Source: a virus
Virus record (IMG/VR): IMGVR_UViG_3300037852_000239
Span: 1-61,918 of that record
Strand: one strand, 5' to 3'
DNA: 61,918 nucleotides
Under the pieces are notes generated by a model. It was not told the DNA's origin. It saw only the letters and a list, made by a program, of their open reading frames with translations, and ran no database searches. A program made the translations under genes and the position numbers. Each line of letters starts with the position of its first letter. Position 1 is the stretch's first letter. Positions 15,367-23,702 of the stretch are shown one piece after another.

Positions 15367-16662
15367 CTACTTGCTCGTCGTCGTGGTCGGCGACCGCTGA
15401 TCCGCGTCGGCGTCGGCGGCGGGATCCGCGGCCCCCACCCACGCATGCGCCGCCGCGCGCACAAGGGCCGGCGCCACATACCGAAACGTCTGCGCTCCAG
15501 CGCTGACGCTACGCGCAATGATCGATCGCAGCGGCGCGCCTTCCCGTCCCGCAATCGCCAACAAGGTAATCAACGGATGTTGCGCGGCCCAAAACAAACT
15601 TTTCTCTGACGGGTTTTGCAGCGTGGCCAACCGCTGCGCCACGGCCTCATGCGCGGCGAGCAACTTGGACTCGCGGGCGTTGAGCGCGGCAACATCGGTG
15701 GCGCCCTGACGGGTCGCGAGGCCTTCGATTTCTTCGCGGAGGCCTTTGGCCAATGCCTTTTGGGTTTCGATCGCGGCCCCTTTCAATTCGCCGTAGCCGC
15801 TTTTCCGGCGCAGTTGGGCATAGGTGCCGCGTTTGAGTTCCTGCGCCTGCGCGCCCGTGAGGGGCTGCATCCGTGGCTCGATCCTGGGGGGAGGAAACTG
15901 TGTGTGTGAGGGGTAGAACGTGGGTTTCCCGCGGCCAACAACCGTGGGTTTGCTGTACTGGGGATGTTGGAGGAACTCCTGTGTACTCGCGGACACCGTT
16001 GCTAGATCGTCGACAGGGTTGACCTGCTTGGCCACCATCGCCGCCACGTCCTTCGTCCGGCTGGCCACCGCCTGCGGTGAGATCGTCCCCTTGAGCGATT
16101 GAATCGCGTGACTGAGTTCAAGGTCTGTGGCCTCGATCAGCGTATCCAGCCGGGTCAATCCGCGTTTGGTGACATTCACGCCGTTGGCGATCAACGTCTT
16201 TGCCAAGGCTTGGGTGGAGGTTCTGTAATCCTTCAGTGTCGCGGCGGTGACTTTGCCCAGCGCGCTGCGCATGGCCCACTCGCCGATTTTTGGCGCGACC
16301 GCTTTCGCGGCGACCCCGATGCCCTCGGTCGCACCCCCAACTGCTCCGCTGATGCCGATGTCGGTGGCCGCCTCTGTCATCGTCGCTGGGCCCCCCTTGC
16401 CGCGCGCGCGATTGACGAGTTGGCGTCCCGCGGCGCCAGCCGCCCCTCCCAGCGCGGCGCCGGGGATGGCGCCCGTGACACCCCCGATGGTCATGCCAGC
16501 GGCGGGAATGAGGTCCACCGCCGTATCCGTCCACGTGCGCTTTGCGGGGGCCTTGGGGAGCCCTGACGTGTCCCATGTGCCCTGAGGAGCGGCCCCAGTC
16601 GCCGTGGGCTTCTGGGACGCGGCGGGGAGGCCAGACACGTCCCACGTCTGGGCTTGGGCCAT
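15367..16662 (-). CDS. Probable internal virion (ejection) protein
   Basis: 431 residues. It opens with two copies of a WDxSGLP motif (TWDVSGLPAAS and TWDTSGLPKAP). A Gly/Ala-rich hydrophobic region follows (GMTIGGVTGAIPGAALGGAAG), able to insert in membranes, then long helical segments. This composition is typical of podovirus ejection proteins that form a trans-envelope channel, and it is followed downstream by the lysis genes. It starts exactly where the next upstream gene ends. No enzymatic motif seen; assignment by composition and position. Confidence 0.5.
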   Translation of the reverse strand: MAQAQTWDVSGLPAASQKPTATGAAPQGTWDTSGLPKAPAKRTWTDTAVDLIPAAGMTIGGVTGAIPGAALGGAAGAAGRQLVNRARGKGGPATMTEAATDIGISGAVGGATEGIGVAAKAVAPKIGEWAMRSALGKVTAATLKDYRTSTQALAKTLIANGVNVTKRGLTRLDTLIEATDLELSHAIQSLKGTISPQAVASRTKDVAAMVAKQVNPVDDLATVSASTQEFLQHPQYSKPTVVGRGKPTFYPSHTQFPPPRIEPRMQPLTGAQAQELKRGTYAQLRRKSGYGELKGAAIETQKALAKGLREEIEGLATRQGATDVAALNARESKLLAAHEAVAQRLATLQNPSEKSLFWAAQHPLITLLAIAGREGAPLRSIIARSVSAGAQTFRYVAPALVRAAAHAWVGAADPAADADADQRSPTTTTSK

Positions 16663-18395
16663 TACTTGAACCCTGCGTTTTTCGGGTTGTTCAGGAACGT
16701 GTCGATGGTGGTGTCATTCGCCGTGATGCCTTGGCTGAGCAGATATTGCCGCGCCTTGGTCCGCCGCGTCGGATCATCGGCGGAGGTACTCGCAGGCAGG
16801 CTGAGATCGCCGCCAATCGTGCCCATGAACTGGCCGATCACCGACGACACGTTGTTGATCTGCTTGGCTTGGTTGCCGACGACGTTGCGCATGTCCTTTT
16901 GCATGGCCTCGGTCGCTGCGCGAAACGCCCCGGGCGTCTGTGCCGCGTTCAACAACTCGTTGGCTTTGCTGGCAGCCGAGTCGGTGAGGCCTTGCGCGGA
17001 CTGCGCGGCGCCCGAGGTGACCTTGGCATACTCGCGGGCGGCGGTGTAGATGTAGACCTCAAACTTGGTCAGTGCCGCGTTGCCAGTCAACTCGTGCCCG
17101 TTGGCCCATTGAATGTAGCGGTTGGCGATCGGCGATCCCGTACGCGCGACCTTGTCGCTTTGATCCAGGGCGAGCGCGAGGTTGTCCCCGGCGGCTCCGG
17201 CGAAGCCCGCCGTCGCGCGGTATTGCGGCACCAATTTGTTGAGCGTGGTGGCATTGGCCCGATACTCGGCGCGCAGGGTTGAGAGATCAGTCCCCGCGGC
17301 GTCGGCCATCGCGGCGGCCTTGTTCTGAATCGCAAAGCGCGCGGCGCGGACCTGTCCGGCTGATCCCAAGCCCATGGACGGCATGGATCCCTGCAGCGCG
17401 AAGGCCACCGAGTCTTGATAGACGGCGTTTGGCGTGAGTCCGGTCGTGGCGTCGACCTTGTTCGCCGTCTTGGGATCGGGCTTATCCGGTGTCACGCTGT
17501 CTTTGGCGACGGGGCCTCCTCCGGCATTGTCGATGCGAATCGTGATGGCTTGGTTTTTGAGGGATTCATTTTTCAGCCCGGCTTTCCCCGCGTCTTTCAT
17601 CACGCCGAGGACTTGTTCATCCGTAGCCTTGTTGGGATCGATGCCTTGGGCCATGAGCATATCCGCGACACGCTCTTTGGCTTGGCCGGGAAGGCCATTG
17701 AGCACTGACGACGCCTTGGGTGGGTTTTTCCCCGCGGACTGCCATGCCGCGCGAGCTTTGTCGATGATCGCGGGCATCTCGTCATCGGTGGGTTCGCGAT
17801 CGTCGTGGTCGGCTTTGAATTTGTCGACTTCGGCTTGGATGCGACCTTGAATGGTGCCGGGGCCGAATTTCCCAGCCGTCTGGACTTTGGTGCGTTCCAG
17901 CGCGGCGCTCTCGGTCTGCGCTTGTTCCGCGGTGCGATACTGGTGTTCCAGGCCAAGTTCCTTGGCGTGTGTGTTGAATTGGATATCAGCCTTTTGCTGT
18001 TCGCCTGCACGCGACTGATCTTGGACCTCGGCGTCGCTCTTGAACATCGATGGCGGTGCGGCGCCTTGCTGGCCTTGCGGCCCCTGCTGGCCTTGTGGCT
18101 GCTGCATCATCTTGAACATCGGGTCGATATACTGCCGCAGCATCTGGTTGGGGTCAGGCTGGCCTCCCTGGCCTCCCTGCCCTCCACTACCGCCCTTCGC
18201 CCCCTTGGGTTTCTGCCCCAGCTGGGGGTACAACTGCTGCAACAACGGCTGGAGATCGTCATAGTTGCGCAGCCGCCCGGTGCTGACCATGAAGTTGATC
18301 ACGTCACGGGTGTTGCGTTCACGGCGGTCGCGTTCGGCGTTCTGGGTGTCGATGAAGCCGTTCAAAAACCCTGAGGCGAAGGCAGCATTCGGCAT
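16662..18395 (-). CDS. Probable internal virion protein with collagen-like and Gln-rich segment
   Basis: 577 residues. The N-terminal 70 residues are charged and helical. They are followed by a GGSGGQGGQGGQ stretch and a Q-rich MMQQPQGQQGPQGQQG region, collagen-like in look. Then come long helical, Ala/Lys/Asp-rich segments to the end. No catalytic motif recognised. Placed between two other candidate ejection proteins, it is most likely part of the internal core ejected with the DNA. Confidence 0.5.
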   Translation of the reverse strand: MPNAAFASGFLNGFIDTQNAERDRRERNTRDVINFMVSTGRLRNYDDLQPLLQQLYPQLGQKPKGAKGGSGGQGGQGGQPDPNQMLRQYIDPMFKMMQQPQGQQGPQGQQGAAPPSMFKSDAEVQDQSRAGEQQKADIQFNTHAKELGLEHQYRTAEQAQTESAALERTKVQTAGKFGPGTIQGRIQAEVDKFKADHDDREPTDDEMPAIIDKARAAWQSAGKNPPKASSVLNGLPGQAKERVADMLMAQGIDPNKATDEQVLGVMKDAGKAGLKNESLKNQAITIRIDNAGGGPVAKDSVTPDKPDPKTANKVDATTGLTPNAVYQDSVAFALQGSMPSMGLGSAGQVRAARFAIQNKAAAMADAAGTDLSTLRAEYRANATTLNKLVPQYRATAGFAGAAGDNLALALDQSDKVARTGSPIANRYIQWANGHELTGNAALTKFEVYIYTAAREYAKVTSGAAQSAQGLTDSAASKANELLNAAQTPGAFRAATEAMQKDMRNVVGNQAKQINNVSSVIGQFMGTIGGDLSLPASTSADDPTRRTKARQYLLSQGITANDTTIDTFLNNPKNAGFK

Positions 18396-18405
18396 CGATC
18401 ACCCC

Positions 18406-19212
18406 CTAAGCCAGTGCCGCGAGGATGAACGGCATAGCGGTGGCCACCGCGCTGCCAATCGCCGACCCGGTTGACTTGTTTTGATTGGCGGCGAACTGCG
18501 CCTGCTGTTCATAATTCTGAATCGACGCGTTCAGATCGTTCAGCCCTTGCGCGGAGGCCGACACCCCCAACTGGGCGAGGTTCGCCCCGAGCGTGCCGAG
18601 TTCATTCACCCCGGCCGTGCGCGCGTCCGCGCTGATCCCCGACAACTGCCCGGCCTTCGCGGTGTCCCGCGCCATGGTGCTCGAGACTTGTCCGCCGCCA
18701 CGCGGCAAGAACTGGTCGCCGCGCTTCGCGGTGTCATACTGGTCGATCACGCGGGTGCGCTGTGGCGTGGTCGCCCCCAACAGCGCGCCGGGGTCGCCGC
18801 CCGCCACCGCTTGCAAATACTTGAGCACGGGCGTCAAGGCTTGATCGCCTTGAGCGAGGAAGTCCTTGCCCTTCCCGAACAGGGACTGGGCGAGCTGTGT
18901 GAGGTTGGCATTGCTGGCGCTGGCCTGCCCCGCCGCGGGGTTGCTCGAGCCCAGCAAGCTCACCAACATGGGCGCGAGGGCGCCGATGGCGCCGGCTGCG
19001 TTTGATCCCCCGCTGCTCGATGTGGAGGGCGCCATCAGGCCCGAGGGGCTGCCACTTGGCAAGGCCGGGTTGCCAAACGAGGGCGATGACGACAGGGGCC
19101 CCATCGGAAACGGCGACCCCGAGTTGAGCGCGAAGGGGTCGCCCCCTCCAGCCGTCCAGCTGTTCAACCCCCCGGGGAGGTCTTGCATCCAGTTGAGCGA
19201 GGGATCAGCCAT
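18406..19212 (-). CDS. Probable small internal virion protein
   Basis: 268 residues. A Gly/Ser/Pro-rich N-terminal 90 residues, a central helical region (LAQSLFGKGKDFLAQGDQAL) and a C-terminal hydrophobic end (AIGSAVATAMPFILAAL) that could be membrane-active. It is the first gene of the putative ejection-protein group and follows the only AT-richer gap in this part of the late operon (19213-19290). No ribosome site is visible before ATG 19212. Confidence 0.5.
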   Translation of the reverse strand: MADPSLNWMQDLPGGLNSWTAGGGDPFALNSGSPFPMGPLSSSPSFGNPALPSGSPSGLMAPSTSSSGGSNAAGAIGALAPMLVSLLGSSNPAAGQASASNANLTQLAQSLFGKGKDFLAQGDQALTPVLKYLQAVAGGDPGALLGATTPQRTRVIDQYDTAKRGDQFLPRGGGQVSSTMARDTAKAGQLSGISADARTAGVNELGTLGANLAQLGVSASAQGLNDLNASIQNYEQQAQFAANQNKSTGSAIGSAVATAMPFILAALA

Positions 19213-19217
19213 GGTCT

Positions 19218-19247
19218 AGTCTAGGCCCTCACGGGGCGCCCTGACAA
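19218..19247 (-). promoter_or_regulatory. Possible internal late promoter
   Basis: On the minus strand TTGTCA (19247-19242), an 18-base spacer and TAGACT (19223-19218) form a sigma70-like promoter. Transcription would begin almost at the ATG of the 18406-19212 gene, giving a leaderless message, which fits the lack of a ribosome site there. It shares GGGCTTGTCA with the site at 57669. Tentative. Confidence 0.3.
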
Positions 19248-19290
19248 GCCCTTGCTATTGGTGCTATCTGTCATATAGTCGCACATATTG

Positions 19291-20349
19291 TCACAATCTT
19301 ATGTATGGAATTAGGTCAGTATAGTTCACATCGGTCGCGTTGGTCGCCCCAGTCTGGTAATTGATGTTCACCGCGCTTCCCGTGCCCCCACTCGACGAGT
19401 TTTCATGGATGAACTGGCCAATCAAATTCGGCGTGGTGATCCCTTGGGTGCCCCCCGCGGCCGTCGAGCTCGTCGCCGCGCCCCCATTGCACTGCGCCCA
19501 CGCGGCACTGGGGCCGGCCGTGAAGTTACAGATCATCCCCCGCATGGGTTGTCCCGGGGAATCGCCCCACGCAGAGCCGTTCCAGGTGTACTCCCGATCG
19601 AAGTCCGTCGCCGCGTAGGTGAACCCGGCGTCATTCACCCCCAAGGTGGGCTTCCCCGACAACACGCCGACCATCGGTCCGCCGCAGCCTTTGATCAACA
19701 CCCACGCGCCGATGCCGTAGTCCAACTCCCACGCCTGATCGCCTTGGTCAGTGGCTACCCAGATCACCCCGGCATCGCAGGCCGTGAACGCCACCGGGCG
19801 GTTGGCGATCGGGCCGTATTGCGTGCCTTGGTGCCAGTGCCACACCGCCCCCGACCACAGCCACGTGACCCCGGTGGTTTGATCAAACGCGTAGAAGGCC
19901 GCGTCGTTGCTGCCGAGATCCCCTGGGAGGGTGGCGATCCCCGACACCTCCATGGCCGGGCAACTCCCCGACAGCGTCCACACGCCAATCCCCGCCGAGT
20001 AGAGGGCGTGGCGATCGGTTTCGTAGAAGTTCGCCCCGGCGAAGGGCGCGAGGATCAACCGTTGGGCGTGCGTGCCGACGATCAACGCGTTGCCGCCCGC
20101 GCCGGGGAGGCCGGTGACCACCAAGGGCGTCCCACCTGTGGCTTGCAACGATTGAACAACCTGCTTCAACTGCGGCGTGGTGAGCTTCGGCGCCAGCGCA
20201 GGGTTGGTGACCTGGCTGTGCAGCCCAAGCACGCGCCCTTCCAGCGCGTTGCCAAACGCCGTCAACCCCGTCAACGCGTCCAGCACCTTGGTGGGCACCG
20301 TCGGAGGTGCAGCGTAGTCGGGCGTCAGCGTCGGGAGTTGAAAGGGCAT
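19291..20349 (-). CDS. Tail fibre/collar-domain protein
   Basis: 352 residues. The N-terminal third is a proline-rich and helical virion-attachment candidate. The middle is strand-rich with many Trp (GVTWLWSGAVWHWHQGTQYG). The C-terminal WAQCNGG...TTPNLIGQFI matches the tail-collar domain signature (G-W-x-x-C-x-G ... TPdLrgrF) found at the ends of phage fibres and in microcystin-dependent-type proteins. Likely a receptor-binding fibre. It follows the DLRT-repeat genes. Confidence 0.7.
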   Translation of the reverse strand: MPFQLPTLTPDYAAPPTVPTKVLDALTGLTAFGNALEGRVLGLHSQVTNPALAPKLTTPQLKQVVQSLQATGGTPLVVTGLPGAGGNALIVGTHAQRLILAPFAGANFYETDRHALYSAGIGVWTLSGSCPAMEVSGIATLPGDLGSNDAAFYAFDQTTGVTWLWSGAVWHWHQGTQYGPIANRPVAFTACDAGVIWVATDQGDQAWELDYGIGAWVLIKGCGGPMVGVLSGKPTLGVNDAGFTYAATDFDREYTWNGSAWGDSPGQPMRGMICNFTAGPSAAWAQCNGGAATSSTAAGGTQGITTPNLIGQFIHENSSSGGTGSAVNINYQTGATNATDVNYTDLIPYIRL

Positions 20350-20381
20350 CGGTGACGGCCTTGGAACAACCTGTGAACAAC

Positions 20382-20591
20382 CTAGAAGTGTAACCCGCCC
20401 ACGCCGGGCGCCTCCGCGCTGCCAAACTCGCTGACCGTGCCGACCTCCGCCTCCTCGCGTCCACGCTTCTTTGCGGACTTCAAGGTCGTATCGGTCAGCG
20501 TGAGCAGCGCCGTGCGTAGGTCCAGCGGATAGACACGCGTCGGCGGCAGCGGTTGATCCGCGAGGCTAAAGGGGCCGGGTGGTGGCGGCAT
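20382..20591 (-). CDS. Short DLRT-repeat protein, duplicate of the C-terminus of the 933-residue protein
   Basis: 69 residues: a Pro-rich start, one copy of the repeat (YPLDLRTALLTLTDTTLK), a basic segment (SAKKRGREE), and the end EFGSAEAPGVGGLHF. The upstream 933-residue protein ends DFGNTHTPNVGGLHF, and the DNA around both stops is nearly the same (CTAGAAGTGTAACCC on the plus strand). It is therefore a partial duplication, either a functional mini-version or a decaying copy. Confidence 0.6.
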   Translation of the reverse strand: MPPPPGPFSLADQPLPPTRVYPLDLRTALLTLTDTTLKSAKKRGREEAEVGTVSEFGSAEAPGVGGLHF

Positions 20592-20607
20592 ATATGAGGA
20601 CGACCCC

Positions 20608-23409
20608 CTAGAAGTGTAACCCCCCCACGTTGGGTGTATGCGTATTGCCGAAGTCGTTGGTCACGTCGAGCTGGTAGAGGTCCGTGAGGTGCGGCGCTTG
20701 CGGCGCGGGCGTCAAGGTCGTGGTGAGGAGATTGACCACCGCCGTGCGCAGGTCGAGGGCGTAGGGGCGGACCGGGGGCAGCGCGTCCACGTCCATGACG
20801 GCCGGGAACGTCTGCGCCGGCTTCAGGGTCGTGGTGATCAGGATCTGCAGCGCGGTGCGCAGGTCCGGCGGATACGGATGCGTGAGCGTGGGCAAGGCCT
20901 GTTCGCTGAGGTCGGGCGCAAATGGATACTGGAGGGTCGCCCCCAAGAGGTTGACCACCCCCGTGCGCAGATCCAGCGGATAGGGCCGCGTCGGGGGTAC
21001 CCCATCCACGGTGGCGACCACGGGATACGACAGCCCCAAGGGGAAATGGCACACGCTCGTGCGGAGATCCATCGGATAGGGCGTGGTGGGCGGCGAGTCC
21101 CATAGTTGATCGACAAAGGGCGCGGCGGGCAACGTCGACGTTTGGAGCGAGAGCGTGGCGGTGCGCAGGTCCAGCGCATAGGGCCGCGTGGGCGGGTTGG
21201 GCCAGTCCCGCGCCGGCACGGGGGCCGCCGCGGGCACCAGCGTCGATTCCAGGAGATTGCCCAGCGCCGTGCGCAACTCCAACGCGTACGGCGTGACCGG
21301 CGGATTCGGCCAGTCGTAGTGTTCAATCGGGGCGGCCAGCGTGGTCCGGATCAGATTCATCGTGGCAGTGCGCCACTCCAGCGCGTAGGACCGCTGCCAC
21401 GGCACGTGATACTCGATCGCACTGATGAAGGGTTGATTCTGATCGAGTTGGTAGTAGCTGATGAACGTGCGGAGATCCAACGGATACGGGAGGACGGGTG
21501 GCAACGGCTGATCGTCAGGGCGAAATGGCGGAGTGGCGGGCTGCAACGTCGTCTGCTGGAGATTGACCACCGCCGTGCGCAGGTCGAGGGCGTAGGGGCG
21601 CGTCGGCAGCCACGGGGGATCGGCGTTGACAAACGCAGCTTGGAATAACGTCGATTGCACCAGGGTCGTGGTGCTCGTGCGCAGATCGCTGGGGTACGCG
21701 AGGCGACCCGACGGCAGGGCGACGTCGGAGGGAAGGGCCACGGGTACGGGCGCCAGCGTGAGCACGAGGAGATTCTGGGTCGCCGTGCGCAGATCCAGCG
21801 GATAGGGCCGCGTCGGGGGCGAGTCCCACCACTGATCGACAAAGGGCGCGGCGGGCAATGTCGAGGTCTGCAGCGAGAGCGTCGACGTGCGGAGATCTCG
21901 CGGATACGGCAGGACGGGTGGCAGCGGCTGATCATAGGTGCCGCGCGCTTGTGCCACAGGCTGTAGCGTCGTTTGCTGGAGGTTCACCGTGGCCGTGCGC
22001 AGGTCCAGCGCGTAGGGCGGCATGGGGGGCCACATCGCGGTGAGGGCGATGACGGCCGGGAACGTCTGCGCCGGCTTCAGGGTGTTGGCCAGCAGATCGG
22101 TGATCGACGTGCGCAGATCGCTTGGGTAGGCTGGCGTGGCCGGCCGCGCGAGTTCCCCGTTCAGGAGGAGCGGATTGAACGGCTGCGGCCTGAGTGTGGA
22201 TTCCAGCAGGTTGTACGACGACGTACGGAGATCGCTCGGGTAGGCCTTTGGCGGAATGACGACGTCTACGAAGTAGGGCACACACGGTGGGGTCAGACTC
22301 GGGATGTAGGCCACCAGCACCCCGCACTCGTAGAGCGAGGCTGTCGCCGCCGTCGTATTCGTCACCATCCCGATGTCGGTGCCGGTCCCTGCTGGGTAGG
22401 TCGTGGGGTTGGGCGAGAGTTGGGTGAACAGGGCGGCCGTTGAGGTCACCAAGATGCTGGTCTGGGTGCCGTCCACGAGGATTTTGTCAGTCTCGGTCAG
22501 GGTAGACTTGGCGAAGATCCACCCTTCGACGCCGACAATCGTCGCGCCAGTGAGGTTAGCGTCTCCGACAGAGACGCCCTCAATGTTGTACTCCTCAGTG
22601 ATGGCTGACGCGACCACGGCCGCGGACCACCCATCTGCTTGGTTGAGTGGGCGCTCATTGACCTGCGGGGCGTGCCCAGAGCCGTAGCCGGACCCGCCAG
22701 AGCCAATCTGCGTGGTAAAGCCGTTGGTGGTGCCATTCGCAAACGGCCGTTTCGCGGTGACGTGGATGTTCCCGGGGTCCGTCAGATCGGTGCGATTGTC
22801 GACATAGACGCTATCGAAGTACATCGAGAACGCCGTGAACGGATTGAAGATATTCGTGTCAAAGGTGGGCCCCAGGCACAGATCGACCCCGCCCATATTC
22901 GTGAGAGTGCCTTGCGCGTTGGTACTCGTGACTTCAAGGACGCCATTCAAGAAGACTTTGATGGTCCAGCTGACGGTTGAGGTCAGCACGTACGAAACAG
23001 ACACGCGATACCACGTGTTGGCCGCCAGCACGGTCGTGCCGATCACTTCCGTGGCGCCACACGCTTGGATGGCCAGTTTTCCGGTGGTGCTCAAGCCGAC
23101 GGCAAACTCCGTGGAGCCATCACCTGTGACCAGGGACGAGATAAAGGCGAGGTCCGCAGACGGCGCCACACTCGGAAACCGCACCCACAGGGAGATGGCG
23201 CGTCCCGCATCGGCGAGGATAGCATTGCCCGTGATGATGATCGCGTACGACCCTGACCCGCCCGTCGTCGCGCACTTGATCGAATTGATTCCGTCTTCCT
23301 GCTGTGTGCTGTCGGAGGCGACGGTCCCCCCGCTGATCTGCGTGCCGCTGTAGAACTCCAGACCAGACGTCGCATCGGACCCGGCTTCCAGGAACAGCAC
23401 CGTGGCCAT
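20608..23409 (-). CDS. Large adhesion protein: lectin-like N-terminal domain plus 15 DLRT repeats
   Basis: 933 residues. Residues 1-210 look like a concanavalin A/LamG-type jelly roll (AISLWVRFPSVAPSADLAF, WTIKVFLNGVLEVTS), commonly glycan-binding. A second beta-rich region follows to about 390. The remaining 540 residues are 15 copies of a 32-39-residue unit, consensus (P)Y(P/A)xDLRTAxxNLLxTTLxP with a variable Pro-rich linker. The end is VGGLHF. Together with repeats in 33386-35938 and 20382-20591, this is probably a virion surface protein. I do not recognise the repeat family. Confidence 0.65.
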   Translation of the reverse strand: MATVLFLEAGSDATSGLEFYSGTQISGGTVASDSTQQEDGINSIKCATTGGSGSYAIIITGNAILADAGRAISLWVRFPSVAPSADLAFISSLVTGDGSTEFAVGLSTTGKLAIQACGATEVIGTTVLAANTWYRVSVSYVLTSTVSWTIKVFLNGVLEVTSTNAQGTLTNMGGVDLCLGPTFDTNIFNPFTAFSMYFDSVYVDNRTDLTDPGNIHVTAKRPFANGTTNGFTTQIGSGGSGYGSGHAPQVNERPLNQADGWSAAVVASAITEEYNIEGVSVGDANLTGATIVGVEGWIFAKSTLTETDKILVDGTQTSILVTSTAALFTQLSPNPTTYPAGTGTDIGMVTNTTAATASLYECGVLVAYIPSLTPPCVPYFVDVVIPPKAYPSDLRTSSYNLLESTLRPQPFNPLLLNGELARPATPAYPSDLRTSITDLLANTLKPAQTFPAVIALTAMWPPMPPYALDLRTATVNLQQTTLQPVAQARGTYDQPLPPVLPYPRDLRTSTLSLQTSTLPAAPFVDQWWDSPPTRPYPLDLRTATQNLLVLTLAPVPVALPSDVALPSGRLAYPSDLRTSTTTLVQSTLFQAAFVNADPPWLPTRPYALDLRTAVVNLQQTTLQPATPPFRPDDQPLPPVLPYPLDLRTFISYYQLDQNQPFISAIEYHVPWQRSYALEWRTATMNLIRTTLAAPIEHYDWPNPPVTPYALELRTALGNLLESTLVPAAAPVPARDWPNPPTRPYALDLRTATLSLQTSTLPAAPFVDQLWDSPPTTPYPMDLRTSVCHFPLGLSYPVVATVDGVPPTRPYPLDLRTGVVNLLGATLQYPFAPDLSEQALPTLTHPYPPDLRTALQILITTTLKPAQTFPAVMDVDALPPVRPYALDLRTAVVNLLTTTLTPAPQAPHLTDLYQLDVTNDFGNTHTPNVGGLHF
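20650..22250 (-). repeat. Coding repeat array: 15 copies of the DLRT unit
   Basis: Fifteen in-frame units, each about 100-115 bases, encoding Y(P/A)xDLRT(A/S)xxxLLxxTL followed by a Pro-rich linker. Units 8 (YQLDQNQPF) and 12 (SVCHFPLGL) have lost the second half of the motif, and unit 9 reads EWRT. Some linkers recur almost unchanged (PAAPFVDQ(W/L)WDSPPT; TFPAV), showing unit duplication. Boundaries are approximate. Confidence 0.9.
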
Positions 23410-23410
23410 G

Positions 23411-23683
23411 CTACTTGGCCCACCAGCTGCCGCTTGGCGGTGTCACGCCGATGTTACCCGTCCAGACAGCCACGGTGAGCGGGGCAATCGTGAAGACGTG
23501 CACGATAAGTTGGCACCCGGTGATGTTGGCCGGCACCCACACCGTGTTGATCCACGTTGCCACCAACGCAGGGGTGTTGTCAGGCCCCGGAATCATCGCA
23601 GTCGTCACGATGCGCGAGACGCCGCCTTGGTCCGCGACTACGAACGACCCGGACTGGCAGAGGACGGAGCGGATGGCAGGCAT
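23411..23683 (-). CDS. Small structural protein, hypothetical
   Basis: 90 residues, strand-rich (GSFVVADQGGVSRIVTTAM, GCQLIVHVFTIAPLTVAVWTG). The composition suits a small tail-associated beta-sandwich. It ends one base before the start of the 933-residue adhesion gene, so the two are translated together. No family recognised. Confidence 0.5.
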   Translation of the reverse strand: MPAIRSVLCQSGSFVVADQGGVSRIVTTAMIPGPDNTPALVATWINTVWVPANITGCQLIVHVFTIAPLTVAVWTGNIGVTPPSGSWWAK

Positions 23684-23702
23684 CAGCAGGGATCCGCCGG
23701 GA

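Noticed and set aside
15329-15400. 23-residue hydrophobic peptide on the plus strand (MIYLFGSIVCALGYLLVVVV...)
   Set aside because: It lies between two minus-strand late genes and overlaps the end of the 15367-16662 gene. There is no ribosome site; hydrophobic antisense frames are common here.
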